A DNA stretch of 64,000 nucleotides from the NCBI GenBank assembly GCA_039619475.1, contig CM077116.1, positions 31,817,183 through 31,881,182 on the forward strand. The letters run 5' to 3'. Under the pieces are notes generated by a model. The model was given only the letters and a program-made list of their open reading frames with translations, made no database searches and had not been told where the DNA came from. Below are positions 43,101 through 54,221 of the stretch, piece by piece (position 1 is the stretch's first letter; each line of letters begins with the position of its first letter). Source of the stretch: Icerya purchasi. Taxonomy: Eukaryota > Arthropoda > Insecta > Hemiptera > Monophlebidae. A program made the translations under genes and the position numbers.

Positions 43101-43934
43101 TTATTAATAAAGAATCTTTTTCCATTTCTGTTTGTTAAATATAGAAATATAATAAGTTAATAATAACTGATATAATAAACAATTATAACAAACAATATAA
43201 GAATAAAATAAATTTTTTACTTAGTAACGTTTTTGGGCATAACCCATCATCAGCTAAAATACAATTCATGAATATAGCTGAAAATTACTACATAATAAAC
43301 ATAAAAGTAATGTATTAAACGGCCAAATCCCAAACAACAATAACCCACTTTTTAATATATAATTTTAAAATATGTTACTTATCTTTATATTCATATTATT
43401 ATTTAAAATCATCGTCAAATTTTTTAAATATTATATATTATAGTCTATGTACTTTACATCTGTTTTAATTATGAACAGTGAGAGAACATGAAACAATAAA
43501 TTTGTTATTGTACTGGTTAATAATATTTTTGATTATTGCATTAGTACTTTTTTATAATAGTATTAAATAACGACAGTAAAATCGCGGTCTACTGGTCCAA
43601 TTACAACGCCACTAGATGGCATTATGGTCGCTTACTTTACACCTCACTTCATACTCACGCATTCGTGCTACAAAACATAAATATATATTTCGTTGTCACA
43701 TTTATTGTGAAGTACCGAAAGCGTATACAAAAAGTAATAAAGTCACAGGAGTGAAGGGAAGGGGGAGAACATATAGCTTAAAGAGCTCTCACGAAATCAG
43801 AACTGTGTTAAATTATGTTACAAAAAGTTTGTTCATCTAAAACTCATGCTGCAAAATGCAAATGTATAAATTCAGATAATTTGTTGCCATATATATATAT
43901 ATATATATATATATTCTGAAGTACTTCATGTTGT
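43101..43934. other. Non-coding DNA with (AT)n run
   Basis: No gene. An AT dinucleotide run lies at 43891-43914, next to the edge of the receptor duplication. Confidence 0.5.
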
Positions 43935-44384
43935 AAATACTTTCTCTTCCAATCCTGTCTTCAAATCACCTGAGTAATACCGGAATAAATCATTTGCTTT
44001 TAAACTATCATTATGAATTCAATTATTAATTTTGCCCACATCAGACTGGACCAAAATTTGTAAAGTGTGAGAATCAAATGAACTAATTACTAAAACAGCA
44101 TTATGTACATAAATAAAGGTTCTTCCTAATTTATTTATATTATGTATGTTAATAACAAAAATATTTTGAAAGTAATGCCGGGTACAGTCTATTTTCTAGC
44201 AGAACGAAATAAAATTTTTAAATAACTACACCGAGTGACAAGCGAATTTCTTAAAAATCATTAAATGATTCGTACAAGAACTATAAATATAATGCGATCC
44301 CCCTAATCTATTGTTAAAAACATAAAATAAATAAAAAAACTTTAAGGATGCACACTGATATGTAATGAATTAAGTGTACATACA

Positions 44385-44418
<34 letters not shown>

Positions 44419-44500
44419 ATGTGCGCAACGAAATTATTTTGAGCACAGTGAATTCATTGCAGTATGTACTTAAAGCAATCAAACATAAATACAAGTACAT

Positions 44501-44867
44501 TCTTCTCAGTTGTATCGCTCAATTCCGAGCGTCGTGACCACCTATATGTACATTCTAGTTGTACAGAATAGGCAACGTTCATGGCAATTGCTATACGCAA
44601 CGCGAGTGTACGCACGCAAGACCATACCCGGAACTGATTGCAGTCGCTTGTTATCGCGCTACAAGTGCAATCCAGCGTGTGTCTGTCGTGTATTGACCTA
44701 GCGCGCATATGATGGTATATGTGGTAGTTTTCCATTGCCTTCCACGTGATTATTAGCGAGTATTTTAATTTAATTCTTTGTAATAAGTTCTGTCGCCGCC
44801 CGGGATCGAACCCGTGGCCTCCGTAACAGAAATCAAGTGCTCTGGCAACTAGGCTGTCGCGACGACT
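44501..44867 (-). mobile_element. tRNA-derived SINE (367 bp)
   Basis: On the minus strand it starts GTCGTCGCGACAGCCTAG at 44866. A tRNA-like head follows: TAGTTGCCAGAG (A box) and GGTTCGATCCC (B box, 44812-44802), with first and last seven bases able to pair (one G-T). The unrelated body then contains GTGGAAGGCAATGGAAAAC and ends GAGAAGA. ATACAAGTACAT (44489-44500) and ATATAAGTACAT (44868-44879) are the target duplication with one mismatch. Receptor copy 1 has the empty site near 9120. RNA polymerase III would transcribe it; mobilisation needs a LINE partner. Confidence 0.88.
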
Positions 44868-45177
44868 ATATAAGTACATAAATATGTTTTTTGTTTTAAA
44901 ATTCAGTTAATTCGAAACGTGCTTATATAAACTGTAAAAGTTCCACATCATTAGAAAGATCAGCCTAACACAGCAAAAATAAAATATAACATTCACAGAA
45001 CTTTTTATAATTCTTCCCGTATCACTAGTTAATCATTCGATGTAATAAGCTCACATAAATAGAATACTAGAAAGAAAGCAAAACCACACCAATGCAGCGA
45101 GAAATATTTGAAATCTGATTGCCCCTGATCACTGTATTGGTCTTGAAGTCACCGATGCAATTCCTAATAGAAAAACT

Positions 45178-46327
45178 TCAATATATCAACACGGCGCTTA
45201 AAAAAAATGTCACCATATCGTAGATTGATTTCATCGTAGTAATAAAAAATTCGTGACGCAACACAAATTCACGAGTATACGATATGCCGAATCTCCAACT
45301 AGTAACCAGTAAAATTGTGTATACCATTTTCTGAGTTCTCAATGACTTATCGTGCCATGCTGTTTGATAGAGTGCAGCGCCAAACCGTTCATTCAAATCA
45401 AACAGTCGTTGGCCACAACGACCAAAACAGAACATTGTCGCACCTTCGTAAATCAGATTCAATGTTAAGTTAAACACGGTGGAAAATATTTTATAATAGA
45501 GTATTATGTAATGGTAATACTGAATCGAAACTACATAACTCGAAGCATACGCTATTAGTACAATCCAACTAAAGGCATCTTCGAAATCTTTAATAAATTG
45601 TGCCAAAGCTCTGTAATGCTGATAACACTGAATAACCAAATCGTAATAAACCACATCGCGTGCTTCCACCCATCTGTCGTACTCCAAATAGTATCGTTCA
45701 ATATCCTCACATATTAAAGTTGGATCCGGTTCCAAATGCTGAGTTCTGGATTTCACTAAAATATCGATTTGTTCCAGAGCAGTTATCAGGTCCTCCAACT
45801 CGGAATGAATAATTTCGCCAAAGTAGTAGAAGAAACATTTGCTATATATCGAGCAGAATACTTGAGGAATCGTAATAGAAATCGCCAGAATGTAAGTGAT
45901 ATAATAACGAACTAATGTATTAACTTTATATGGGTACCGATATTGGTATGGGATAAAATTTTCATACGATTCTAAATTGTCATGTAGATTATAAAAACAT
46001 ATCAGATTCCATAGTTGTATCGATAAAACTAGAATAGTTAACAATAATATTATAATGGTAAAATTACGCTGTATTCTTGCTTGTTGAATGCGATTCCGAG
46101 ATTTTCGAATTTCTTCCAATTCACCATCCGCATAAGAATAGATTTTGTCAGATTTATCGATCATTCGGATTATCGTCTGTTTATTCACCCGTAACCAAAT
46201 GTGATCCAAATTATGAGAGAAATATATTAAACCAAGTATGCAATACATAAAAAAGCTAAAAGTTGTGAACATCTCAATGTCCGTGTAGATTATCAATAAA
46301 AAACAAACAACGTTTCCAATTAAAAGA
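45178..46327 (-). pseudogene. Odorant receptor copy 2, main part (7tm_6)
   Basis: Codons 56-434 of receptor copy 2, open to the stop at 45178; the first ten bases (46327-46318) are the target duplication. It begins GNVVCFLLLIY in membrane segment 1, directly continuing the N-terminal piece at 53764-53600. Residues ~88-321 equal copy 1, while the last 110 residues differ at many positions (for example IYEGATMFCFGRCGQRLFDL). With the LINE insertion removed the frame would read through, so the gene was intact until a recent insertion. As it stands, no full-length receptor can be made unless the 7.3-kb insert is spliced out, for which I see no evidence. Confidence 0.88.
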
Positions 46328-46476
46328 GTGATAGTTCGGTCGTGTGTTCATGCGTTTATTGTAATAAACGTTTTCTCGTTAGTTGAATACACGGAATTAC
46401 GTATTTTGTCTTTATCTTTATCTTTCGCGATAGTGTGTAGTTTTGTCTAGTGCGGACTACGGACGTTAACAGTATT

Positions 46477-47898
46477 ATGGCGGTAACACCGCCTGATACA
46501 GCCATCGACTTATCAACCCCTCAGCAACTTCCCACACCAACTTTACCAACACATCAACAGCAATCGTCATCAATAATATTACCGTCACCACTATTATCAG
46601 AAGAAACATCTTCATATATAGGTAAACAAATCCAACAGAAATCAGGTAACAACAATTCACATACTAACTACACAAACAACAATGCTAACAGTTACGCTAA
46701 AACAGCATCAGCTTTTAATTTCCCATCAAAAGAACAAGCAATAGTTTTTAATATACCGAAAGGAATCAATCAAAAAGATTACATTATTAAAATAGGAGAA
46801 ATCGTAGAACCTCAAAATTTAAAATATATATCACGAATGTCGCGCGACAGGTTTGCAATATTTTTATCCAGTAAACAATTCGTAGATTATTTAGTAGACA
46901 CGCACAAAACAATCACAATAAATAACGACGTAATACATATAAGAAGACTAATAAACCCTAAAAAAAGAATAATAATTTCAAATGTATGTCCTTCTATACC
47001 ATACTACATTATAGAAGAAATCCTCAAAAAAGACTATAATGTAAACCCAGAAACCCCGATCTCTTTTATAAAGTACGGGATGGGAGAAACGAGAGGATAC
47101 GAGCACTTATTAAATGCCAAACGGCAATTTTTTATAAACCCAGAGGAAATCAAAAAAATCCCTGAAACAGTACTCATACACTACGAAGAAATAACATACC
47201 GAATATTTCTATCCCCAGACACAGTTTCATGTTTTGTATGTAACGAGAAAGGACATACTAGTAAAAACTGTCCAAACACGATAGAAGACGAAGACATTTC
47301 AAACAACGTAAGTGATAAAATAAATGACAATAAAAATGTAAACGTTGACATCAACTTCCCCACTCTTCCGTTAACGCAACTCTTAAATGGAGCTGCTAAA
47401 AGAGCACTATCAACAAATTCTTCCGAATCAATAATGTCAGGTAATAAATTAAAAAATGAAAAGAAACCCAAAATTAACAATGTATTATTAAACGACCAAA
47501 ACGCTAAAACAGATGATGCAGCAGAAACAAAAGAACAGGCAACAATAACATACGACAGCGACTAGTCCATAAAAGCAGATGAAGAAGAAAATGAATCGAT
47601 ATTAAAAAAAGAAATATTCAAACCATTAGAAATAAATATCCGGAAAAATGAAGATAAATATCCGCTTTCGTTAAATAATTTTATGTTATTTGTAGGAATG
47701 TGTAAGGGGAAAAAAGATATTCTTCAGACGGCAAAAGAATTTACGGAAGACATAAATGGCTTAATGAACATGCTAATTGAAAATAAACCTATCCTACATA
47801 GTAGATCAGCAAAAATTCAGTTCACAAAAATTATCAAAAAATTATCTTATCAATTAAACACTTCCAAAGAACAAAATAATCATATAAATAATACATGA
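46477..47898 (+). pseudogene. Element F ORF1 with one in-frame TAG
   Basis: ORF1 starts at ATG 46477; the open frame upstream of it has no ATG. Residues ~85-240 include the IHIRRLINPKKRIIISNVCP block shared with the I-like element at 35.9-37.2 kb. A CCHC knuckle (CFVCNEKGHTSKNC) follows. TAG at 47563-47565 interrupts, but the same frame continues to TGA 47896-47898 with an acidic linker and a C-terminal helical domain similar to that of the other element. It overlaps ORF2 in ATGA. Either one nonsense mutation disabled it, or the TAG marks two products. Confidence 0.8.
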
Positions 47899-50690
47899 TG
47901 AAAGGTAATTTAAATATATTATTACTTAATGTGGGCAGAACCAAAATTCAACAGTACGAAATATTAACAAATAGTGAACAAGACTTAATAATAATACCGG
48001 AACCGTATATTTACAAAAACAAACTATATGGAATAAACAATGAACAGTATGAAATAACACAGCCGAATATTGCAATAGCCTATAATAAAAATATAAACTT
48101 GTCAATAATAGGAACAACTCAAAATATCATTTCAATTAAAATAGGAAATTATATTTTATTTGCGTCCTACTTTTCCCCTAATGAAAGTATAGATCCACAC
48201 ATTCTTATAATTAACCATTTAATCACACAATTCCAGGAATTAAAACCAATACTGTTAGGTGATTTTAATGTTAGATCAACGATATATGAAAATTTAAACA
48301 ATATAAACTATAATACGAAAAGAGCAGAAAAATTCGAAGAATTCCTATTTGCCAATGATCTAAGCGTTTGTAATCCTTATAACATAAAAACTTTTAACAA
48401 TCACAATGGGAGCAGTGTAATTGATCTTATAATTGTCCACGAAACAATCAGCCAGAACATCAGAAATATAAAAATATTACCTTCTTCAGTAACGCAACAC
48501 TTAACAATATGTCTGCAACTCGCAATAAGGAAAGATAGTAAATCACTAAATGAAAATACACTAATAGTTGACTATGAGATCTTTCAAAAACAAATTATCA
48601 ATGCTCTACCTCAAATAAAACAAAAAATAGAACACATTGAAAAAGTAACTAAAAAAGAAGATTTAGAGAACGAAATCATAGAATTTACAAACATAATAAA
48701 AGTACTAATCCACAATTCACTTACAAAAGCAAAAATTCGCGACACACCTTATTGGAATGGAAAATTAGAAAGCTTTAAAAAGATACTGAAAAAACTACAA
48801 AGGAGACTATACAAAAGCAAAAATAAAACAAATAATAAAGTGGAATCATTAAGGATTAAAATTAGAAAACTGAAAAAAGAATACAATGAAGAACTGCAGA
48901 TATCAAAGCATGAAAAATGGAAAGAACTGATTAATTCTTCGACAATCTGGGGCAAGCCGTATAAAATCTGTATGGACAAAACCAAACAAAGAGTAGACAT
49001 GCCTGCTTTTAATGTCGGTGGATGCATCGTACACGATAACATTGAAAAACATAAAATAATTTTTGCTGAATTATTTCCAAACCGAACACTTAAGTTGCAA
49101 CCGACTCAGCCAGATAAAACTCTTCAAATATATGAAAACGAATTAATTAAAGAATATTTTATCATCCTGTTTGTTAGTAACTATAGTATAAAAAATAAAT
49201 GCTAAAATAACAAACTAATACGTAAGTATGTTACTTACGTATTAGTTTGTTATTTTAGCATTTATTTTTTATACTATAAAAACGAATTAACTACAATAAT
49301 CAAAAAACTGAACAATAGGAAAGCCAATGGACACGAGCAAATTTCTAACAAGATGATTAAACTTCTTCACAAAGTAGACGAAAAAATATTTAAATCTATT
49401 TACCAAAAATGTATCGAACTAAATTATTTCCTAAACGTCTGGAAACAAGGAAAAATTAAAATAATAAACAAACCTGGAAAAGATTTAACAAATCCGAAAT
49501 CATACAGGCCTATAACGCTACTGTCTGGTTTAAGTAAAATATACGAAAAAATAATAAAAAATTTTCTGGATACAAAAATAAAAGAAAAAGCGATTTTAAA
49601 CGAAAATCAGTTTGGCTTTCTTAAAAACAAATCAACCGAGCTAGCAATAAAAAAGTTATGCGATTACATTGAAAAATATAAAAAACGAACAAGACATACG
49701 TTACTAATCAGCTTTGACATATCCGAAGATTTTGATCAAATAAAAATTGATGAAATCTTAAAAATAATGAATAGAAAAAATACATCTGGTACAATACAAA
49801 CTATAATTCGTAACTACTTAACAGATAGAAGAATCGGTTTATTTAATAAAGAAAACAAAATCCTATACAACAGGAGTGTCAACTCAGGAGTACCACAAGG
49901 TTCGGTTCTAGGGCCAGTACTCTTCAACATAGCAATGAGCGAAGTTCATAATTTGCATTTCAATCAACACCGCAATATGATAAGCTACGCAGACGATATA
50001 ATGTTAGTAGCAGGAATTAATAAAAAGGACGAAGTTTACAATATAAATAAAACAATAAAAAAATTGAGTAAAAACATTTAAAACTTAGGCTTACAATTCA
50101 ACATAAATAAAACCCAAGCACTACTAATAAGTAGAAAACAAGACAGGGAAGAAATGATACATTGCATTGAACAGCACTTATGCATAAATAACGACAAAAT
50201 AAAAATAGTAAAAGAAATAAAATACTTGGGAATAATCATAGACACAAATTTAAATTTTGGAAAACACATCGAATTCATAATAGACAAGATTAAAAAAATT
50301 TATTTCAAATTAAGATCACTATATTCAAATATGTTCGGTTTCAAATATAAAGATAGAATAGTACTCTACAAAGCCATTTTTGGATCAATAACAGAATACT
50401 GCTCTACAGTATATTTTCCAGTTTTACGAGAAAAAGACAAGAATAAGCTGTTAAAATTACAAAGGAAAATATTAATAGGAACAATCTCTGGTTATCGCAC
50501 AATATCGTATACTTCAGTCAACATCATAGCAGGAATAATACCTATAGACTTAAAGTTAGAAACTGTAAACCAAATCAAAACATGGAAACAAAAAGAAAAA
50601 ATTTTCGACAAAAAAGAGTTACGAAAACAAATTAATAAAATTAATTCAAGTTTTAGCAACTCCGATGTGATAAATCAAATACTGGCAAAG
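47895..50690 (+). pseudogene. Element F ORF2: endonuclease and reverse transcriptase, disrupted
   Basis: The endonuclease domain (from ATG 47895) shows NVGRTKIQQYEI, IIPEPYIY, LLGDFNVRST and SVIDLIIVHE; the usual SDH reads TQH, a loss at a catalytic position. A hairpin insertion (49135-49290) breaks the frame before the reverse transcriptase. That domain has KSYRPITLLS, FDISEDFDQI, SGVPQGSVLGPVLFN and YADD (49990). TAA at 50079-50081 is a further in-frame stop, and the frame ends at 50693. Shifted remnants then carry LTGHG and CIDCKEK..D..H.IFECNKF, a C-terminal Cys/His block. No RNase H is seen, unlike the I-like element, so it resembles the R1 group. Confidence 0.85.
49135..49290. mobile_element. 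Perfect hairpin plus 35-nt tail inside a 12-bp direct repeat
   Basis: AAAACGAATTAA occurs at 49135-49146 and 49279-49290. Between are a 35-base unpaired segment (49147-49181) and a perfect hairpin with 47-bp arms (49182-49228 and 49232-49278) and a 3-base loop. It interrupts ORF2 of element F just upstream of the reverse transcriptase. The same layout, in the other orientation, is seen at 15359-15614. Confidence 0.75.
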
Positions 50691-51110
50691 TAACACGGGA
50701 AATAGTACCAAACTTAGAAGAAAGACTACAAATGAAACATTTTTATACCGATTATAACTTCACTCAATTTTTAACCGGACATGGAAATATAATGGGGTGT
50801 CTATATGAAACGATTTAAAATTGCTGAAACAGACATCTGTATAGACTGTAAAGAGAAAACAGATGATTAACATTCGATTTTCGAATGCAATAAGTTTAAA
50901 AACGAAAGAGAAAAACGGAAAATAATAAAAAAACCAATAACCGAAATACATAAAAAAAACTTTTTAATTTGATCAGCTTTGTCAACCATGTAATGAATAA
51001 CAAAACAAAACACATCAACAACAAATAATAACAGTAACAATCAGAAACTCTGGCTGAAAAACCGCAAGGTACAGCGGAGTAAATAAATAAATAAATAAAT
51101 AAATAAAAAA
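50345..51110 (+). repeat. Element F 3' end, first of two identical copies
   Basis: Covers the last reverse-transcriptase part, the C-terminal Cys/His block, 3' UTR and TAAA repeats. It reappears at 52824-53589 (offset 2479) with no visible difference, including the shared stop codons. Confidence 0.85.
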
Positions 51111-51119
51111 AAAAAAAAA

Positions 51120-51544
51120 AATCAATTTGGACTCGTTTTACGGCATTCGGCGCAATTATTTCAAAGCAATTTTTTTTTTGACAATTTTATTTTTGAAATT
51201 TCTCAAATTCTACCCAGCCGAATCGGTTCAAATTTTCAGGAAATCTAAGTTTAGTGGGGCCATTTCGAATACCATAAACCGATTTTCCATTGGTTAAGCC
51301 GTTCTGAAGCTATAAAAGGTTTATATACACACACACATACGTTAGGACACCATCGTAAAAATAGTCAGAATAGCTTCCTGGGACCTCAGAACATGAAGAT
51401 TTAATGAATTCTTGATTTTCGATAATTGGGGTGAAAACAATAATTTTCCGAATTGTTGAAAATTTTCAATTTTCTTAGCGCGAAGTTAAAAATTGAAACA
51501 AATGAAAGGAAAATATGCGTATTTTTTTATTAAATCTTTTTGTA
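51120..51544 (+). repeat. Non-LINE segment between F and G
   Basis: No coding frame. It contains 'GCCGAATCGGTTCAAATTTT', a short CA run, 'GGGGTGAAAACAATAATTTT' and 'TTCTTAGCGCGAAGTTAAAA'. It looks like part of another dispersed repeat, but this is an impression only. It may be sequence upstream of G carried along in the same RNA. Confidence 0.4.
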
Positions 51545-52722
51545 TCCATCCTTTCATACTAAAGTTCCTTCCCACGGCGGCAAGACTATATCTGCTAAAC
51601 ATCTATAACCAGATCTTGGAACAAGGTAACATTCCAATCTCATGGAAAGAGGCAATCGTTATTCCGATTTTAAAACAGAATAAGGATCCTTCACTACCCA
51701 GTAGCTACCGTCCTATCTCACTGATGAGTACCTTATCCAAAACCCTGGATAAAATGGTCAACAGACGTCTCCTCTCCACAATACAAGCCGGAGGCCGTAA
51801 GGCTAAATCAACGTCGAATCATCTGGTGAGCCTTCAAAGGCAGATTTTATCTGCGTTCAAAAGTCGAAATATCATAGCGAGCTACACAGACCATGCATGC
51901 CTCTACACAGATGGAGCGAAGGCAATAGGTTATCAGTCACCGGCGGCATGCTCCTTCGAAGTCTCAGGGGCAGCAGAGTCAGTTAGACTGCACGATTGCT
52001 GTACAGCACTGGACGCTGAAATATACGCGATAGTCTTTTGCATCCAACACTATACCGATAGCAACCCCCAGTCCCAAAAGGCCCTACTCATAACTGACTC
52101 TCTAAACTCCCTTCAACTCATCTCGGGGATTAAATCCAACAACCCTTTGGTAAGGAAGGTACATTACCTATTATACAGGTTATCACATTTAAATTCCGAA
52201 ATGTCCTTCCTATGGGTGCCGGCTCATATTGGGATTCCAGGCAATGAGCGTGTCAATCGAGCAGCTCAGGCGACATTGTTCTCTCCAATGCCACACAACC
52301 GCCCTCTTCCCCCTACATTGGCTCATTTATTTATGCAGCAAACTGGAGAAGAATGGCAACAGGAATGGAGATCTTCAAGTACATTTCTCCGAAGCATAAA
52401 AACAACCACGGAGCCTTGGTGGCCCACAGACGGAGTTTCCCGCAGAGATTTTTCTGTCCTGAATCGTCTCCGAATAGGACATACAACCCTCTCGCACGGC
52501 TACATATTCACGAGCCAGGAACCCCCAAATGTCTGCCCCTTTTGTAGTCAACCGAGCGCCCCATCCACCAATCACCTACTTCTCGAATGTCCCTCTTTTG
52601 CAGTACCACGATCCATGCACTTCACCACTTCCTCTACTTCTACGATACTGTCAAATGCTCCGCCCGCGGTCGCAGCTGTATTAGCTTACATGCGGAGCAG
52701 CGATCTGTACTATCGCGTTTAA
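51545..52722 (+). pseudogene. Family G LINE ORF2, internally deleted
   Basis: The frame opens inside the reverse transcriptase ('GIHPFILKFLPTAARLYLL', then SSYRPISLMSTLSKTLDKMV) and jumps, at about residue 135, straight into RNase H (LYTDGAKAIG). The RT core with the catalytic ADD is missing, yet the frame remains open for 409 codons. RNase H motifs are complete: TDG, ALDAEIYAI, ITDSLNS and WVPAHIGIPGNERVNRAAQ. The C-terminal CPFCSQPSAPSTNHLLLEC block follows. It cannot supply reverse transcriptase. The 3' UTR has the CATGTGCTGT motif shared with the fragment at 25.3 kb. Confidence 0.85.
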
Positions 52723-52823
52723 TCCCCTTAAGTAGGCTCCATGTGCTGTAATAGCCCCAGTAGTTAAACACGGCACATGGAAACCCTCATATACAATCTT
52801 AGGGGGAAAAAAAAAAAAAAAAT

Positions 52824-53599
52824 ATATAAAGATAGAATAGTACTCTACAAAGCCATTTTTGGATCAATAACAGAATACTGCTCTACAGTATATTTTCCAG
52901 TTTTACGAGAAAAAGACAAGAATAAGCTGTTAAAATTACAAAGGAAAATATTAATAGGAACAATCTCTGGTTATCGCACAATATCGTATACTTCAGTCAA
53001 CATCATAGCAGGAATAATACCTATAGACTTAAAGTTAGAAACTGTAAACCAAATCAAAACATGGAAACAAAAAGAAAAAATTTTCGACAAAAAAGAGTTA
53101 CGAAAACAAATTAATAAAATTAATTCAAGTTTTAGCAACTCCGATGTGATAAATCAAATACTGGCAAAGTAACACGGGAAATAGTACCAAACTTAGAAGA
53201 AAGACTACAAATGAAACATTTTTATACCGATTATAACTTCACTCAATTTTTAACCGGACATGGAAATATAATGGGGTGTCTATATGAAACGATTTAAAAT
53301 TGCTGAAACAGACATCTGTATAGACTGTAAAGAGAAAACAGATGATTAACATTCGATTTTCGAATGCAATAAGTTTAAAAACGAAAGAGAAAAACGGAAA
53401 ATAATAAAAAAACCAATAACCGAAATACATAAAAAAAACTTTTTAATTTGATCAGCTTTGTCAACCATGTAATGAATAACAAAACAAAACACATCAACAA
53501 CAAATAATAACAGTAACAATCAGAAACTCTGGCTGAAAAACCGCAAGGTACAGCGGAGTAAATAAATAAATAAATAAATAAATAAAAAAAAAAAAAAAA
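52824..53599 (+). repeat. Element F 3' end, second copy (F')
   Basis: Begins mid-codon in the reverse transcriptase right after G's poly-A and ends in the TAAA/poly-A tail that abuts the receptor gene. No separate target duplication exists for this piece. Confidence 0.85.
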
Positions 53600-53764
53600 A
53601 ATTAAAAGAAAAGCGAACTGTTGTTTTCTCGGCTTTGGATTACACATACATAGAGTCAAAGCGATATTTCGGGTCCAGATGAAGGTGTTGTGACGGTTCA
53701 GTTGATTTTTAAAATTTCCAAGCGAACTGGAAATAACTGACAGACACGGAGTTAGAAAATTCAT
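53600..53764 (-). pseudogene. Odorant receptor copy 2, N-terminal piece
   Basis: Codons 1-55 of receptor copy 2 (ATG at 53764-53762), ending QFAFLLI inside membrane segment 1 where the LINE inserted. It differs from copy 1 at several residues (for example PCLSVISSSL against THLSVISRSL). The 5' flank up to ~54095 matches copy 1. On its own it encodes no functional receptor. Confidence 0.88.
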
Positions 53765-54221
53765 CTTGACGCGAATACTTCGATCAACAACTAACACAAA
53801 CTATGGGGAATACCGTTGCTTATGGTCGGTTTTAAAAATATGATAAACATTTAAAATTGTAGATAATTCCGTTTCAAATAAATATTTTCATTTATTAATA
53901 ATTCACACTCCGGTGAAGGATGTAATTTGTAGCCGAAAAGAATTAGGCGCCGTCTTTGTGATATTTCTTCATTTAAGAGTTTATCGATTAAGTAGAATTT
54001 GGCCGCTTTTTATTTATTTAGTATTTTCGCTCGCCTGTTTATTCGTAGTCTCTTGATAGTTTCTGGTAGAAATTTTCATTTTAAAATTCAACGTTAGTAA
54101 CAGTGACGGATTTGATAGTAATGACATCCTCGGCCGGTACTGGTATGCCGCCTTTTTTGTAATGAAAAGAAAATAATACATTTTATCATATATACATTAA
54201 CGGGGCCCTATAATAATTCTT

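Larger units (their letters stand above)
46328..53599 (+). mobile_element. Composite LINE insertion F-G-F' in receptor copy 2
   Basis: One 10-bp duplication, AATTAAAAGA (46318-46327 and 53600-53609), encloses everything. Parts: F, 46328 to its TAAA/poly-A tail at ~51119; unrelated DNA, ~51120-51544; G, a partial LINE ending in poly-A at 52807-52822; F', 52824-53599, repeating 50345-51110 with no difference that I can see. The uninterrupted site is receptor copy 1 near 7655. A single duplication around three pieces means they arrived together or were rearranged after arrival. Confidence 0.88.
43935..54095 (-). repeat. Receptor duplication, copy 2 (inverted block)
   Basis: Reverse-complement counterpart of 7105-11405. 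Apart from the SINE (44501-44867) and the composite LINE insertion (46328-53599) it is collinear with copy 1, from 5' flank through coding region to ~1 kb of 3' flank. Confidence 0.85.

Noticed and set aside
44790..44866. A functional tRNA gene on the minus strand
   Set aside because: The tRNA-like head is fused to a 290-bp unrelated body inside a 12-bp target duplication, with an empty site in receptor copy 1, so it is a SINE.
44454..44879. A 141-codon gene on the minus strand
   Set aside because: The frame lies across the SINE and has no independent coding signal.
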